A DNA stretch of 11,727 bases, taken from NCBI GenBank assembly GCA_030592565.1, contig JAUVIX010000089.1, forward strand, positions 1-11,727, read 5' to 3'. The DNA comes from Chlorobiota bacterium (GTDB lineage Bacteria > Bacteroidota > Bacteroidia > Bacteroidales > JAADJA01). The notes beneath the pieces were generated by a model. The model was not told the origin of the DNA and did not search any database. It saw only the letters and a program-made list of their open reading frames with translations. The position numbers and the translations under genes are program-made. The first letter of the stretch is position 1; each line of letters begins with the position of its first letter. This document shows positions 1-6,737 of the stretch, one piece after another.

Positions 1-1
1 A

Positions 2-2539
2 TATTCAGGCGACCCGGATCAGTCGCTTCTTACCTGGTTACGAAAAACTGAAAAAATTACTTCGGCTAAGGACGGTTGCTCAGGCGAGGGTACCTGTGGA
101 GCATGCACAGTGCAGATAAACGGGAAAGCCCGTCTTTCATGTACAACAAAAATGGGCAAACTTGCGGGTGCACAGATTATCACTCTTGAAGGTTTGACGC
201 AAAACTTCAAAGATACAATTTCAAAAGCGTTTGTTAAAAAAGGAGCAGTACAATGTGGCTTTTGTTCGCCAGGTATGATTATGCGTGCCAAAGCACTATA
301 CGACCAAAAAGTAAATCCTTCACGCTCTGAAATAATAAAAGCCATATCCCCTAATATCTGCCGTTGCACAGGATATGTGAAAATTGTTGATGCTATTGAA
401 TTTGCTTTTGTAAACTTAAACTATAACAGAACAATAGATTTAAAACCTGAATCTCAAGGTATTGGTAGCCGTTTGCCCAAATATCAGGCTTTGGAAACAG
501 CTATTGGAAGAAGGCCTTTTACAGATGATATGTTCTTTGAGGGGATGACTTTTGGAGCATTGAAGTTCAGTGGGATTCCAAAAGCAAAAATTCTAAAAAT
601 AGACACTTCAACAGCAATTAAGCTTGATGGGGTTCTTAGGATTATTACTGCACAAGATATTCACGGAGAAAGGTACACCGGTCTTATATTTAAAGATTGG
701 CCAATAATGATAAGTATAGGCGAAACAACCAATTATATTGGAGATGTCCTTGCTGGCGTTGTTGCCGAAACCGAAGAAATCGCAAGAAAAGCCGTTGAAC
801 TAATTGAAGTTGAAATGGAAGAGTTTGAGCCTGTTACCAATATGCTGGATGCTGCAAAGCCAAATTCTCATATTGTTCATAACGACAGGTCAAACGTAAT
901 TGAAAATTGCATAATCAAAATTGGTAAGCCTGATAAAGAGATTAAAAATGCAAAATATGTAGCTCAAGGTATCTATGAAACCCAACGTATTGAGCATGCT
1001 TTTCTCGAAACAGAAACTGCAATTGCACTTCCCGACAATGATGGCATAAAACTCTATAGCCAGGGACAGGGAGTTTATGTTGACCGTAAACAAATTGCAT
1101 TGATACTTGGCCTTCCGGAAGAAAAAATAAAAGTAATTCAAGTTCAAAACGGTGGCGGATTCGGAGGAAAGGAAGACCTTACTGTTCAGGGATATGCATG
1201 TCTTTTTGCCTGGCTTGTAAAAAAAACGGTCAAAGTTCACTTTACAAGAGAAGAATCAATAATATTTCACCCTAAACGACACCCTGTATGGATGGATATG
1301 ACACTGGGATGTGATGAGAACGGAAAGTTTACAGCCTTAAAACTGAAAGCTGTTGGAGATACCGTGGCCTATGCCTCGGTCGGGACCAAAGTTATGGAAC
1401 GTGTCGTTGGACACGCAACAGGAGCTTATCATATTCCCGAAGTGGATATCAGTGCTCTTACTGTTTATACTAACAATATTCCTTCTGGTGCAATGCGAGG
1501 ATTTGGTGTGCCACAGGTTGTTTTTGCAATCGAAAGCCTAATTGACCAAATTTGTAAAAAAGCTGATTTTAACAGGTGGGAAATAAGATATCTTAATGCT
1601 CTTGATAATGGGTCAAAAACAGCAACCGGACAACTGCTTGAGACAGGAGTTGGACTAAAAAATACTTTGCTTGCTGTTAAAGAGCAATTTAACAATTCTA
1701 AATTTGCCGGAATTGCCTGCGGACTAAAAAACACAGGAATAGGAAACGGTATGGTTGACGATAGCTATGTTAAAATAGAAATCAAATCTTCTGATAAAAT
1801 TGTAATACATCACGGTTGGACAGAGATGGGTCAGGGAGTTCACAATATGGCTATGCAAACTCTGTATGAAGAAACTGGAATCAGCACAGATATTATGGAG
1901 GTTAAAGTTGAAACTGAAGCAGATCTTCCAACAGGAATGACAACATCTTCACGTGCAACTGCAATGGTTGGAAATGCCATTATCAATGCTGCAAAAGCTA
2001 TCAAAGAGGATTTGAAAACTCATTTGTTAAAAGAGCTGACAGGCAGAATTTACAAAGGAAAATTTGTTTGCGACTGGACTACAAAGCCAGGTGAAGAGAC
2101 TAAAAAACCGGTAACTCACTTCTCTTACGGTTATGCAACTCAGGTAGTGATTCTTGATGATGACGGGAACATTTCAAAGGTAATTGCTGCTCACGACGGT
2201 GGCAAGGTGATGAATGAAATGCTTTTTGAAGGTCAGATTGAGGGTGCAGTCCATATGGGTCTTGGGTATGCCCTGACAGAAGACCTGCCAATGAAAAAGG
2301 GAAGGCTTATTAGCACAAAATTCAGGGATATTGGGATATTGCGGGCCAAAGAGATGCCAGAAGTTGAAGTAATCCCAATTGAGGAGAAAGATCCTGTCGG
2401 ACCATATGGAGCAAAAGGAATTGGCGAAATAGGCCTCGTTCCTACTGCTGCTGCTGTTGCCGGTGCATATTATTCGTACGACGGGAAAGTTAGATATAAA
2501 TTACCTATGAAAAGGACAAAGCAAACAGATAACAAGTAA
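2..2539 (+). CDS. Selenium-dependent xanthine dehydrogenase-type molybdenum hydroxylase (5' partial)
   Basis: This is a fused [2Fe-2S]/molybdopterin hydroxylase of the xanthine dehydrogenase family. It probably hydroxylates a purine or similar N-heterocycle in the cytoplasm. The frame is open from base 2, giving 845 visible residues, and probably only about 10-15 N-terminal residues lie outside the window. The GTG at 110 cannot be the start, because the first cluster motif (Cys 26, 32 and 35 of the visible protein, in DGCSGEGTCGAC) lies upstream of it. The second cluster follows (QCGFC at 84-88, CRC at 120-122). The Mo domain shows GGGFGGKED (384-392), GAMRGFG (496-502), GWTEMGQGV (605-613) and the catalytic Glu 809 in GKGIGEIGLVP. 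There is no FAD domain, so a separate flavin subunit or another acceptor is expected. Length, domain order and the ssnA/hydantoinase neighbours match the selenium-dependent XDH family (TIGR03311-type). The selenium there is a labile cofactor ligand, not selenocysteine, and no in-frame TGA is seen. The exact substrate is inferred, not proven. Confidence 0.88.
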   Translation, partial: YSGDPDQSLLTWLRKTEKITSAKDGCSGEGTCGACTVQINGKARLSCTTKMGKLAGAQIITLEGLTQNFKDTISKAFVKKGAVQCGFCSPGMIMRAKALYDQKVNPSRSEIIKAISPNICRCTGYVKIVDAIEFAFVNLNYNRTIDLKPESQGIGSRLPKYQALETAIGRRPFTDDMFFEGMTFGALKFSGIPKAKILKIDTSTAIKLDGVLRIITAQDIHGERYTGLIFKDWPIMISIGETTNYIGDVLAGVVAETEEIARKAVELIEVEMEEFEPVTNMLDAAKPNSHIVHNDRSNVIENCIIKIGKPDKEIKNAKYVAQGIYETQRIEHAFLETETAIALPDNDGIKLYSQGQGVYVDRKQIALILGLPEEKIKVIQVQNGGGFGGKEDLTVQGYACLFAWLVKKTVKVHFTREESIIFHPKRHPVWMDMTLGCDENGKFTALKLKAVGDTVAYASVGTKVMERVVGHATGAYHIPEVDISALTVYTNNIPSGAMRGFGVPQVVFAIESLIDQICKKADFNRWEIRYLNALDNGSKTATGQLLETGVGLKNTLLAVKEQFNNSKFAGIACGLKNTGIGNGMVDDSYVKIEIKSSDKIVIHHGWTEMGQGVHNMAMQTLYEETGISTDIMEVKVETEADLPTGMTTSSRATAMVGNAIINAAKAIKEDLKTHLLKELTGRIYKGKFVCDWTTKPGEETKKPVTHFSYGYATQVVILDDDGNISKVIAAHDGGKVMNEMLFEGQIEGAVHMGLGYALTEDLPMKKGRLISTKFRDIGILRAKEMPEVEVIPIEEKDPVGPYGAKGIGEIGLVPTAAAVAGAYYSYDGKVRYKLPMKRTKQTDNK

Positions 2540-2587
2540 AATCATTGTGGTGGTTTTTGGCAATGGAATAACTTAAACTAAAGCAAT

Positions 2588-3862
2588 ATGTCAATAATAC
2601 TAAATAATGCAAAATACATTGACTGGAAAACTCTTGAAATTAGAGATACCGATATTAAAATTGAAGAAGGAATTAATGGTGGGATTGAATTTTCAAAAAC
2701 ACCTTTCATTTTAGTGAATCAGACAGAAGATGAAATTATTGATTGTGATGGCAGACTGGTGACAAAAGCTTTTGCAAACGGTCATCACCATGTCTATTCT
2801 GCACTTGCCCGAGGGATGCCTGCTCCTGAAAAGCAACCGGATAACTTTTTGGAGATTCTGAAATATATCTGGTGGAACCTCGACAAGAAGCTTGACCAGC
2901 AGATGATTGAAGCAAGTGCACTTTTCACGGCTATGGATAGTGCAAAAAATGGTGTAACATTTGTTATTGACCATCACTCCTCCCCTTTTGCCGTTGAAGG
3001 TTCTCTTGAAACTATTGCAAATGCTTTTGATAAAGTTGGTGTGTCACATCTGTTGTGTTATGAAATCAGCGACCGTGATGGGAAGAAGGTTACAGATGCA
3101 GCCTTTACAGAAACTGATAATTATCTAGGACAAAGACAAGGTTTGGTAGGATTGCACGCTTCCTTTACAGTTGGAAATGAATCACTTGTCAGAGCTGTTA
3201 AACTTGCAGTAAAACACAATTCTGGAATTCATGTTCATGTTGCTGAAGATACAACTGACCAGTCAGATTCTATAAAGAAGTATGGTCAGAGAGTTGTTGA
3301 AAGATTCAAAGAAGCCGGTGTTCTTGAGTTTAATAAAACAATTCTTGGACATTGCTTGCATCTTGACCAAAAAGAGAAACAGATAGTCGAAAATTCTCCG
3401 GCCTGGGTTGTGCAAAATACAGAAAGCAATCTTAATAATAATGTAGGCTTTTTTAATTCTATAGGGCTTGGAAACAATATCTTTACTGGCACCGATGGCA
3501 TGCACAGCGATATGATAAGAAGTATTCAGTCGGCATACTTCACAGGACAGCATTTTGATTCTATTACACCGGTTTCGGCCTGGAACAGATTGAGGAATGT
3601 GCAAAGATATCTGAAATCAAACGAATTTGATGGTGATAGTAACAATAACCTTGTCATTTTTGATTATAAACCTCCTACTCCGGTGACCGTAAATAATTTT
3701 CCGGGGCATTTCATTTACGGATTCTATTCAAGCGATATTCAACACGTTATTTCCAACGGAAAAGTAATTGTAAAAGACAAAAAAATTATTACTGTAAATG
3801 AAAATGAAATTTTAGAGTTTTCAAAGGAAATGGCTGTAAGGTTATGGAAAAAGCTGAAGTAG
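2588..3862 (+). CDS. ssnA: SsnA-like metal-dependent amidohydrolase (aminohydrolase)
   Basis: This 424-residue cytoplasmic enzyme belongs to the amidohydrolase superfamily (ATZ/TRZ and guanine-deaminase-like branch, SsnA group). Such enzymes use one metal ion to hydrolyse an amino or similar group from a heterocycle. Visible ligands are His66 and His68 in NGHHHVY, His217 in HVHVAED with Glu220 nearby, His255 in LGHCLHLD and the catalytic Asp303 in GTDGMHSDM. The motif VVQNTESNLNNNVG (274-287) matches the SsnA-type substrate loop, where relatives usually have a VHNPESN-like sequence. Short N-terminal (1-60) and C-terminal (about 350-424) segments form the usual composite sandwich. It starts 48 bases after the molybdenum hydroxylase with no promoter match between them, so co-transcription is likely. 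SsnA genes are known to travel with selenium-dependent Mo hydroxylases, but their reaction is not settled. A deaminase role here is inference. Confidence 0.82.
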   Translation: MSIILNNAKYIDWKTLEIRDTDIKIEEGINGGIEFSKTPFILVNQTEDEIIDCDGRLVTKAFANGHHHVYSALARGMPAPEKQPDNFLEILKYIWWNLDKKLDQQMIEASALFTAMDSAKNGVTFVIDHHSSPFAVEGSLETIANAFDKVGVSHLLCYEISDRDGKKVTDAAFTETDNYLGQRQGLVGLHASFTVGNESLVRAVKLAVKHNSGIHVHVAEDTTDQSDSIKKYGQRVVERFKEAGVLEFNKTILGHCLHLDQKEKQIVENSPAWVVQNTESNLNNNVGFFNSIGLGNNIFTGTDGMHSDMIRSIQSAYFTGQHFDSITPVSAWNRLRNVQRYLKSNEFDGDSNNNLVIFDYKPPTPVTVNNFPGHFIYGFYSSDIQHVISNGKVIVKDKKIITVNENEILEFSKEMAVRLWKKLK

Positions 3863-3876
3863 TTATAATTTTTTTT

Positions 3877-3900
3877 CAGGCCACAGCTCTTTCTGGCCTG
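3877..3900. repeat. Inverted repeat after the ssnA-like gene
   Basis: CAGGCCA (3877-3883) and TGGCCTG (3894-3900) form a perfect 7-bp, GC-rich stem with a 10-base loop, 15 bases after the ssnA stop. The T-run (3869-3876) lies before the stem, not after it, so it is not a canonical intrinsic terminator on either strand. It could be a transcript 3'-end stabilising hairpin or a pause site that separates ssnA from the hydantoinase gene. Confidence 0.4.
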
Positions 3901-4023
3901 ACAGGCTGTTAATCCGAAAGTTATTAATGTTCAGGATTATCATGCTCACATATCTTTTATTAAAAAACCGAACAGTCAAATTTGGTATTTTAACTTTTTA
4001 CCCTCAATTTCTCTTTTTCCTTT

Positions 4024-4031
4024 TATCTTTG
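4024..4031 (+). promoter_or_regulatory. Predicted Bacteroidota -7 promoter element for hydA
   Basis: TATCTTTG matches the Bacteroides-type -7 consensus TAnnTTTG exactly. A start of transcription about 7 bases downstream would give a leader of roughly 9 bases before the ATG at 4047. I see no good TTTG/TTG -33 element at the usual 19-21 base spacing, so this rests on the -7 match and its position alone. Confidence 0.45.
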
Positions 4032-4046
4032 CATAAAAAAAACCTA

Positions 4047-5435
4047 ATGGCCTCATTACTTATCAAAAACGGAACTATAGTCACTGCTACAAAAACTCTC
4101 AAAGGTGATATAATTGTAAATAATGGCAAAATCGAAAAAATAACCCGGGATTCAGAATCTTTCTCTGGCAATATTAAAACCATTGATGCATCAGGAAAGT
4201 ATATCTTTCCGGGAGGAGTTGACCCTCACGTACATATGCACCTTAAAACTTCTGCCGGTTACTCTTCTGATGATTTTATTTCCGGCAGCAAAGCTGCCCT
4301 TTTTGGAGGAACAACAACTCTTATTGATTTCGTTACACCTGAAAGGGGACAATCTATAATTGAGGCAGTTAATAACAGAAAGGTTGAAGCAGAAAATTGC
4401 CTGACTGATTACACATTCCATGTAAGTCCGGTGGAATGGACAGAAAATACTTCAGAGGAGCTAAACTGGTGTATAATAAAAGAAGGTATTCCTTCATTCA
4501 AAATATATATGGCTTATAAGAGCTCTATTGGACTTGAAGATGAGGAGATTAGAAAAGTAATGGAAGTGATTGCAAAGTCAGGTGGAACATTGGCAGTTCA
4601 TTGCGAAATGGGTGATGCCATTGATGTATTGCATTCCATTTTTGCTTCCGAAGGTCGCTTAAATTCAAAATATCATGCCTTTTCGCGGCCTGCCTACCTT
4701 GAAAGTGAAGCTGTTAAGACTGCTTTAAAGTTAGCAGGTGATACGGGCTGCACTTTATATATAGTTCACGTTTCAGCAGCCGATTCCCTGAGTTATATCC
4801 GCCAGGCCCAATCAATGGGACAGAAGGTATTTGCTGAAACCTGTCCACAGTATCTCCTTCTTGATAAATCAAAATATTTGGGTAATTTCCGTGAGGTAGC
4901 GCCATACATAATGAGTCCTCCGTTACGAAAGCCGGAAGATAATCAGGCCTTATGGAAAGCAATTGCAGATAATACAATTCAAAGTGTTGGAACTGATCAT
5001 TGCCCTTTTACAATGGAACAAAAAAAATTGGGGAAAGATGACTTCCGCAAAATTCCAAATGGAGCAGGAGGCGTGGAACACAGGCTGGAGTTGCTTTATA
5101 CATTTGGTGTTTTGACAAACAGAATCAGTCTGAATCGTTTAGTAGAAATTACTTCGACAAATCCTGCTAAAATTTTCGGACTATACCCTAAAAAAGGTGA
5201 AATAGCTGTAGGAAGTGATGCGGACATCGTAATCTGGAACCCTGATAGGGGAAAAATCATCTCTGCAAAAACACATCATCAAAACAGTGACATCAATATT
5301 TATGAAGGCATTGAAATTAAAGGCTCACCTGAATATGTTATCAAAGACGGTAAGGTTATAATTGAGAAAGGAAAAATGATTAATGACGATATTAAAGGTA
5401 AGTTTCTAAAAGTTGATTCAGGCATAAATAGTTGA
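4047..5435 (+). CDS. hydA: Dihydropyrimidinase / D-hydantoinase (cyclic amidohydrolase)
   Basis: This enzyme opens cyclic amides (dihydropyrimidines, hydantoins) by hydrolysis in the cytoplasm. From the ATG at 4047 it is 462 residues, normal for the family, and begins MASLLIKNGTIV as relatives do. The frame stays open up to an ATG at 3927, but the extra 40 residues are Phe/Leu-rich, have no family counterpart and contain a predicted promoter. The complete dinuclear metal site is visible: His61 and His63 in DPHVH, the carboxylated Lys152 in SFKIYMAYK, His185 in AVHCE, His241 in IVHVS and Asp317 in GTDHCP. Tyr157 is the usual active-site Tyr, and the PNGAGGVE segment (337-344) is the substrate-amide binding stretch. 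The Mo hydroxylase and SsnA-like enzyme upstream suggest that it acts on an oxidised heterocycle from that pathway. Its true substrate could differ from hydantoin, and annotation as hyuA or dht would mean the same family. Confidence 0.88.
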   Translation: MASLLIKNGTIVTATKTLKGDIIVNNGKIEKITRDSESFSGNIKTIDASGKYIFPGGVDPHVHMHLKTSAGYSSDDFISGSKAALFGGTTTLIDFVTPERGQSIIEAVNNRKVEAENCLTDYTFHVSPVEWTENTSEELNWCIIKEGIPSFKIYMAYKSSIGLEDEEIRKVMEVIAKSGGTLAVHCEMGDAIDVLHSIFASEGRLNSKYHAFSRPAYLESEAVKTALKLAGDTGCTLYIVHVSAADSLSYIRQAQSMGQKVFAETCPQYLLLDKSKYLGNFREVAPYIMSPPLRKPEDNQALWKAIADNTIQSVGTDHCPFTMEQKKLGKDDFRKIPNGAGGVEHRLELLYTFGVLTNRISLNRLVEITSTNPAKIFGLYPKKGEIAVGSDADIVIWNPDRGKIISAKTHHQNSDINIYEGIEIKGSPEYVIKDGKVIIEKGKMINDDIKGKFLKVDSGINS

Positions 5436-5503
5436 ATAGCGAATTTAGAAACAAATATTACTATTGCACAGAATTAGTACTCAAATAAGCTTTCGACATA
5501 AAA

Positions 5504-6205
5504 ATGACTGATTTTAATCTAAATTATGATACCAAAAAGAAGCTGCTTGAATTTTTAAGCACCTATATTTCTGAAAACAAAAAGCAACTGTTTGACAAAA
5601 TAATAGAATACCGTACAAGGCATATAACTGTTGTGCTGGAAGATATTTACCAGCCGCATAATGCTAGTGCTGTACTTCGTTCCAGTGACTGTTTTGGTAT
5701 TCAGGATGTTCACATTATTGAAAATAGAAATACATACGAAGTTAATCCTGATGTTGCTCTCGGCTCCTCAAAATGGTTAACTTTGATAAAGTATAACAGA
5801 TCGACAAACAACACATTGGAAGCGTTTGAGACTCTCAAAAAGCAAGGCTATCGTATTGTTGCCACCACTCCACACAAAAATGATCATTCTCTTGATGATT
5901 TTGAAATTAATTCAAAAACAGCTCTTGTTTTTGGTAACGAGCTGGAAGGTCTCTCAGACATTGCCCTTGAAAATGCAGATGATTATGTGAAAATTCCAAT
6001 GTATGGATTTACAGAGAGTTTTAATATATCAGTATCGGCAGCCATCATTTTTCATCATCTAACAGAAAAGCTACGAAAATCAAGTATTAACTGGAAACTG
6101 TCTGATGATGAAATTTTGGATATTAAACTAAATTGGGTAAGGTCTGTTATTAAGAGAAATGAAATATTTGAAAAGGAATTTTTTAGCAGAGAGATAAGAA
6201 AGTAG
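5504..6205 (+). CDS. trmH: TrmH/SpoU-family RNA 2'-O-methyltransferase (probable tRNA Gm18 methyltransferase)
   Basis: This 233-residue SPOUT-class methyltransferase transfers a methyl group from S-adenosylmethionine to a ribose 2'-OH, most likely of G18 in tRNA. The three SpoU motifs are present in order: motif 1 PHNASAVLRSSDCFG (51-65, catalytic Arg59, Asn53), motif 2 LVFGNELEGLS (141-151) and motif 3 IPMYGFTESFNISVSAAI (164-181, with Ser172 and Asn174). The knotted SAM site is formed by motifs 2 and 3. The short N-terminal helical part and the C-terminal extension (about 196-230, with LNWVRSVIKRNEIFEKEF) resemble TrmH rather than the RlmB type, which carries an L30e-like N-terminal domain. 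It lies 68 bases after hydA with no exact promoter match between them and has no functional link to that pathway. Family certainty is high, and the tRNA G18 target is inferred. Confidence 0.87.
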   Translation: MTDFNLNYDTKKKLLEFLSTYISENKKQLFDKIIEYRTRHITVVLEDIYQPHNASAVLRSSDCFGIQDVHIIENRNTYEVNPDVALGSSKWLTLIKYNRSTNNTLEAFETLKKQGYRIVATTPHKNDHSLDDFEINSKTALVFGNELEGLSDIALENADDYVKIPMYGFTESFNISVSAAIIFHHLTEKLRKSSINWKLSDDEILDIKLNWVRSVIKRNEIFEKEFFSREIRK

Positions 6206-6334
6206 ATTCCCAATCTCATAATTATATCAAATTTTGACATTTTTCTTATTTTTTTTCAGCTTAATAGCTTGTATTCAACATTATTTCTTTAATTTTACCC
6301 AAAAATTTGAATATTAATTTTATAATTTAAGCTT

Positions 6335-6676
6335 ATGGGAAAAGGTGACAAAAAAAGTAAACGAGGTAAAATAATTATAGGCTCCTTCGGTGTTTCTAGG
6401 AAAAAAAAGAAAAAAGCAAGAAAATACACACCTGATGTAAAACCTAAAGCAGAGAAGGATGAAGTGGTAAAGGCTGAAAAGAAAAAAACCACAACTACTA
6501 AGGCTGCCCCAAAAAAGGCAACAGCTAAAAAGACAACTACAGCTAAAACACCGGCTAAAAAAACAACTGCAACTAAAACACCGGCTAAAAAGGTGCCCGC
6601 TAAAAAGACGACTATCAAGAAAGAGACAAAAGTAAAGGAAGATACTGAAGATAAAAAAACTGAAGCTAAAGAATAG
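6335..6676 (+). CDS. bTHX-like ribosomal protein with a histone H1-like basic tail
   Basis: This is a 113-residue, extremely basic protein. Residues 1-30 (MGKGDKKSKRGKIIIGSFG, then a run of Lys) match the N-terminal pattern of the small 30S subunit protein bTHX (Thx, S31e-like), which is normally only about 25-40 residues long. The rest is low-complexity Lys/Thr/Ala/Pro sequence resembling the C-terminal tail of histone H1. It includes the repeated unit KTPAKK at residues 71-76 and 81-86, with a 10-residue period. The last 15 residues are mixed acidic and basic. The head suggests 16S rRNA binding, and the tail should bind RNA or DNA non-specifically. The alternative reading is an H1-like nucleoid protein. 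The 129-base upstream gap is very AT-rich with no exact TAnnTTTG element; AAAATTTG near 6302-6309 is one mismatch away. The gene ends at a shared terminator facing murD2. Confidence 0.75.
   Translation: MGKGDKKSKRGKIIIGSFGVSRKKKKKARKYTPDVKPKAEKDEVVKAEKKKTTTTKAAPKKATAKKTTTAKTPAKKTTATKTPAKKVPAKKTTIKKETKVKEDTEDKKTEAKE
6543..6590 (+). repeat. 30-base tandem repeat encoding the KTPAKK units
   Basis: The 18 bases CTAAAACACCGGCTAAAA occur at 6543-6560 and again at 6573-6590, a period of 30 bases (10 codons) inside the basic-tail gene. A degraded third unit, GCTAAAAAGG followed by TGCCCGCTAAAAAG, continues to about 6606. Unit-number changes would lengthen or shorten the tail in frame. Confidence 0.75.
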
Positions 6677-6702
6677 TCTTGCAGGAATCAAAAACAAAAT
6701 AG

Positions 6703-6737
6703 ATAGCAGGGAATCACAGGTTTTCTGCTATTTTTTT
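6703..6737. terminator. Shared (bidirectional) intrinsic terminator between the bTHX-like gene and murD2
   Basis: ATAGCAG (6703-6709) pairs with CTGCTAT (6725-6731) around a 15-base loop, followed on the + strand by a T-run through 6737. Read on the - strand, the same hairpin is followed by CTATTTTGTTTTTG, also T-rich, so it can serve both converging genes. The downstream arm and T-run lie within the last codons of murD2, whose TGA is at 6714-6716 in the loop. Confidence 0.6.

Noticed and set aside
2..2539. Possible selenocysteine (in-frame TGA) in the molybdenum hydroxylase
   Set aside because: The frame runs without an in-frame TGA. In this family selenium is a labile ligand of the cofactor, not an encoded residue.
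110..2539. GTG at 110 as the true start of the molybdenum hydroxylase
   Set aside because: It would remove the first [2Fe-2S] cysteine motif, which is intact and in frame upstream, so the gene is simply cut by the window edge.
3877..3900. Hairpin as a standard intrinsic terminator for the ssnA-like gene
   Set aside because: The T-run precedes the stem and none follows it, so it was recorded only as an inverted repeat.
5464..5495. Promoter for trmH (TTG, 19-base gap, TAAGCTTTCG)
   Set aside because: The -7 part has three bases instead of two between TA and TTT and lacks the final G at the right place, so the match is too weak to list.
6540..6610. Repeated units as a possible CRISPR-like or intergenic repeat array
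   Set aside because: The repeats are in-frame codons of a basic protein, with only two or three units and no unique spacers.
6295..6697. Antisense open frames rich in Phe, Val and Leu opposite the basic-tail gene
   Set aside because: They are the mirror image of Lys/Thr/Ala codons in a low-complexity gene. They have no start context or family pattern and overlap a well-supported + strand gene.
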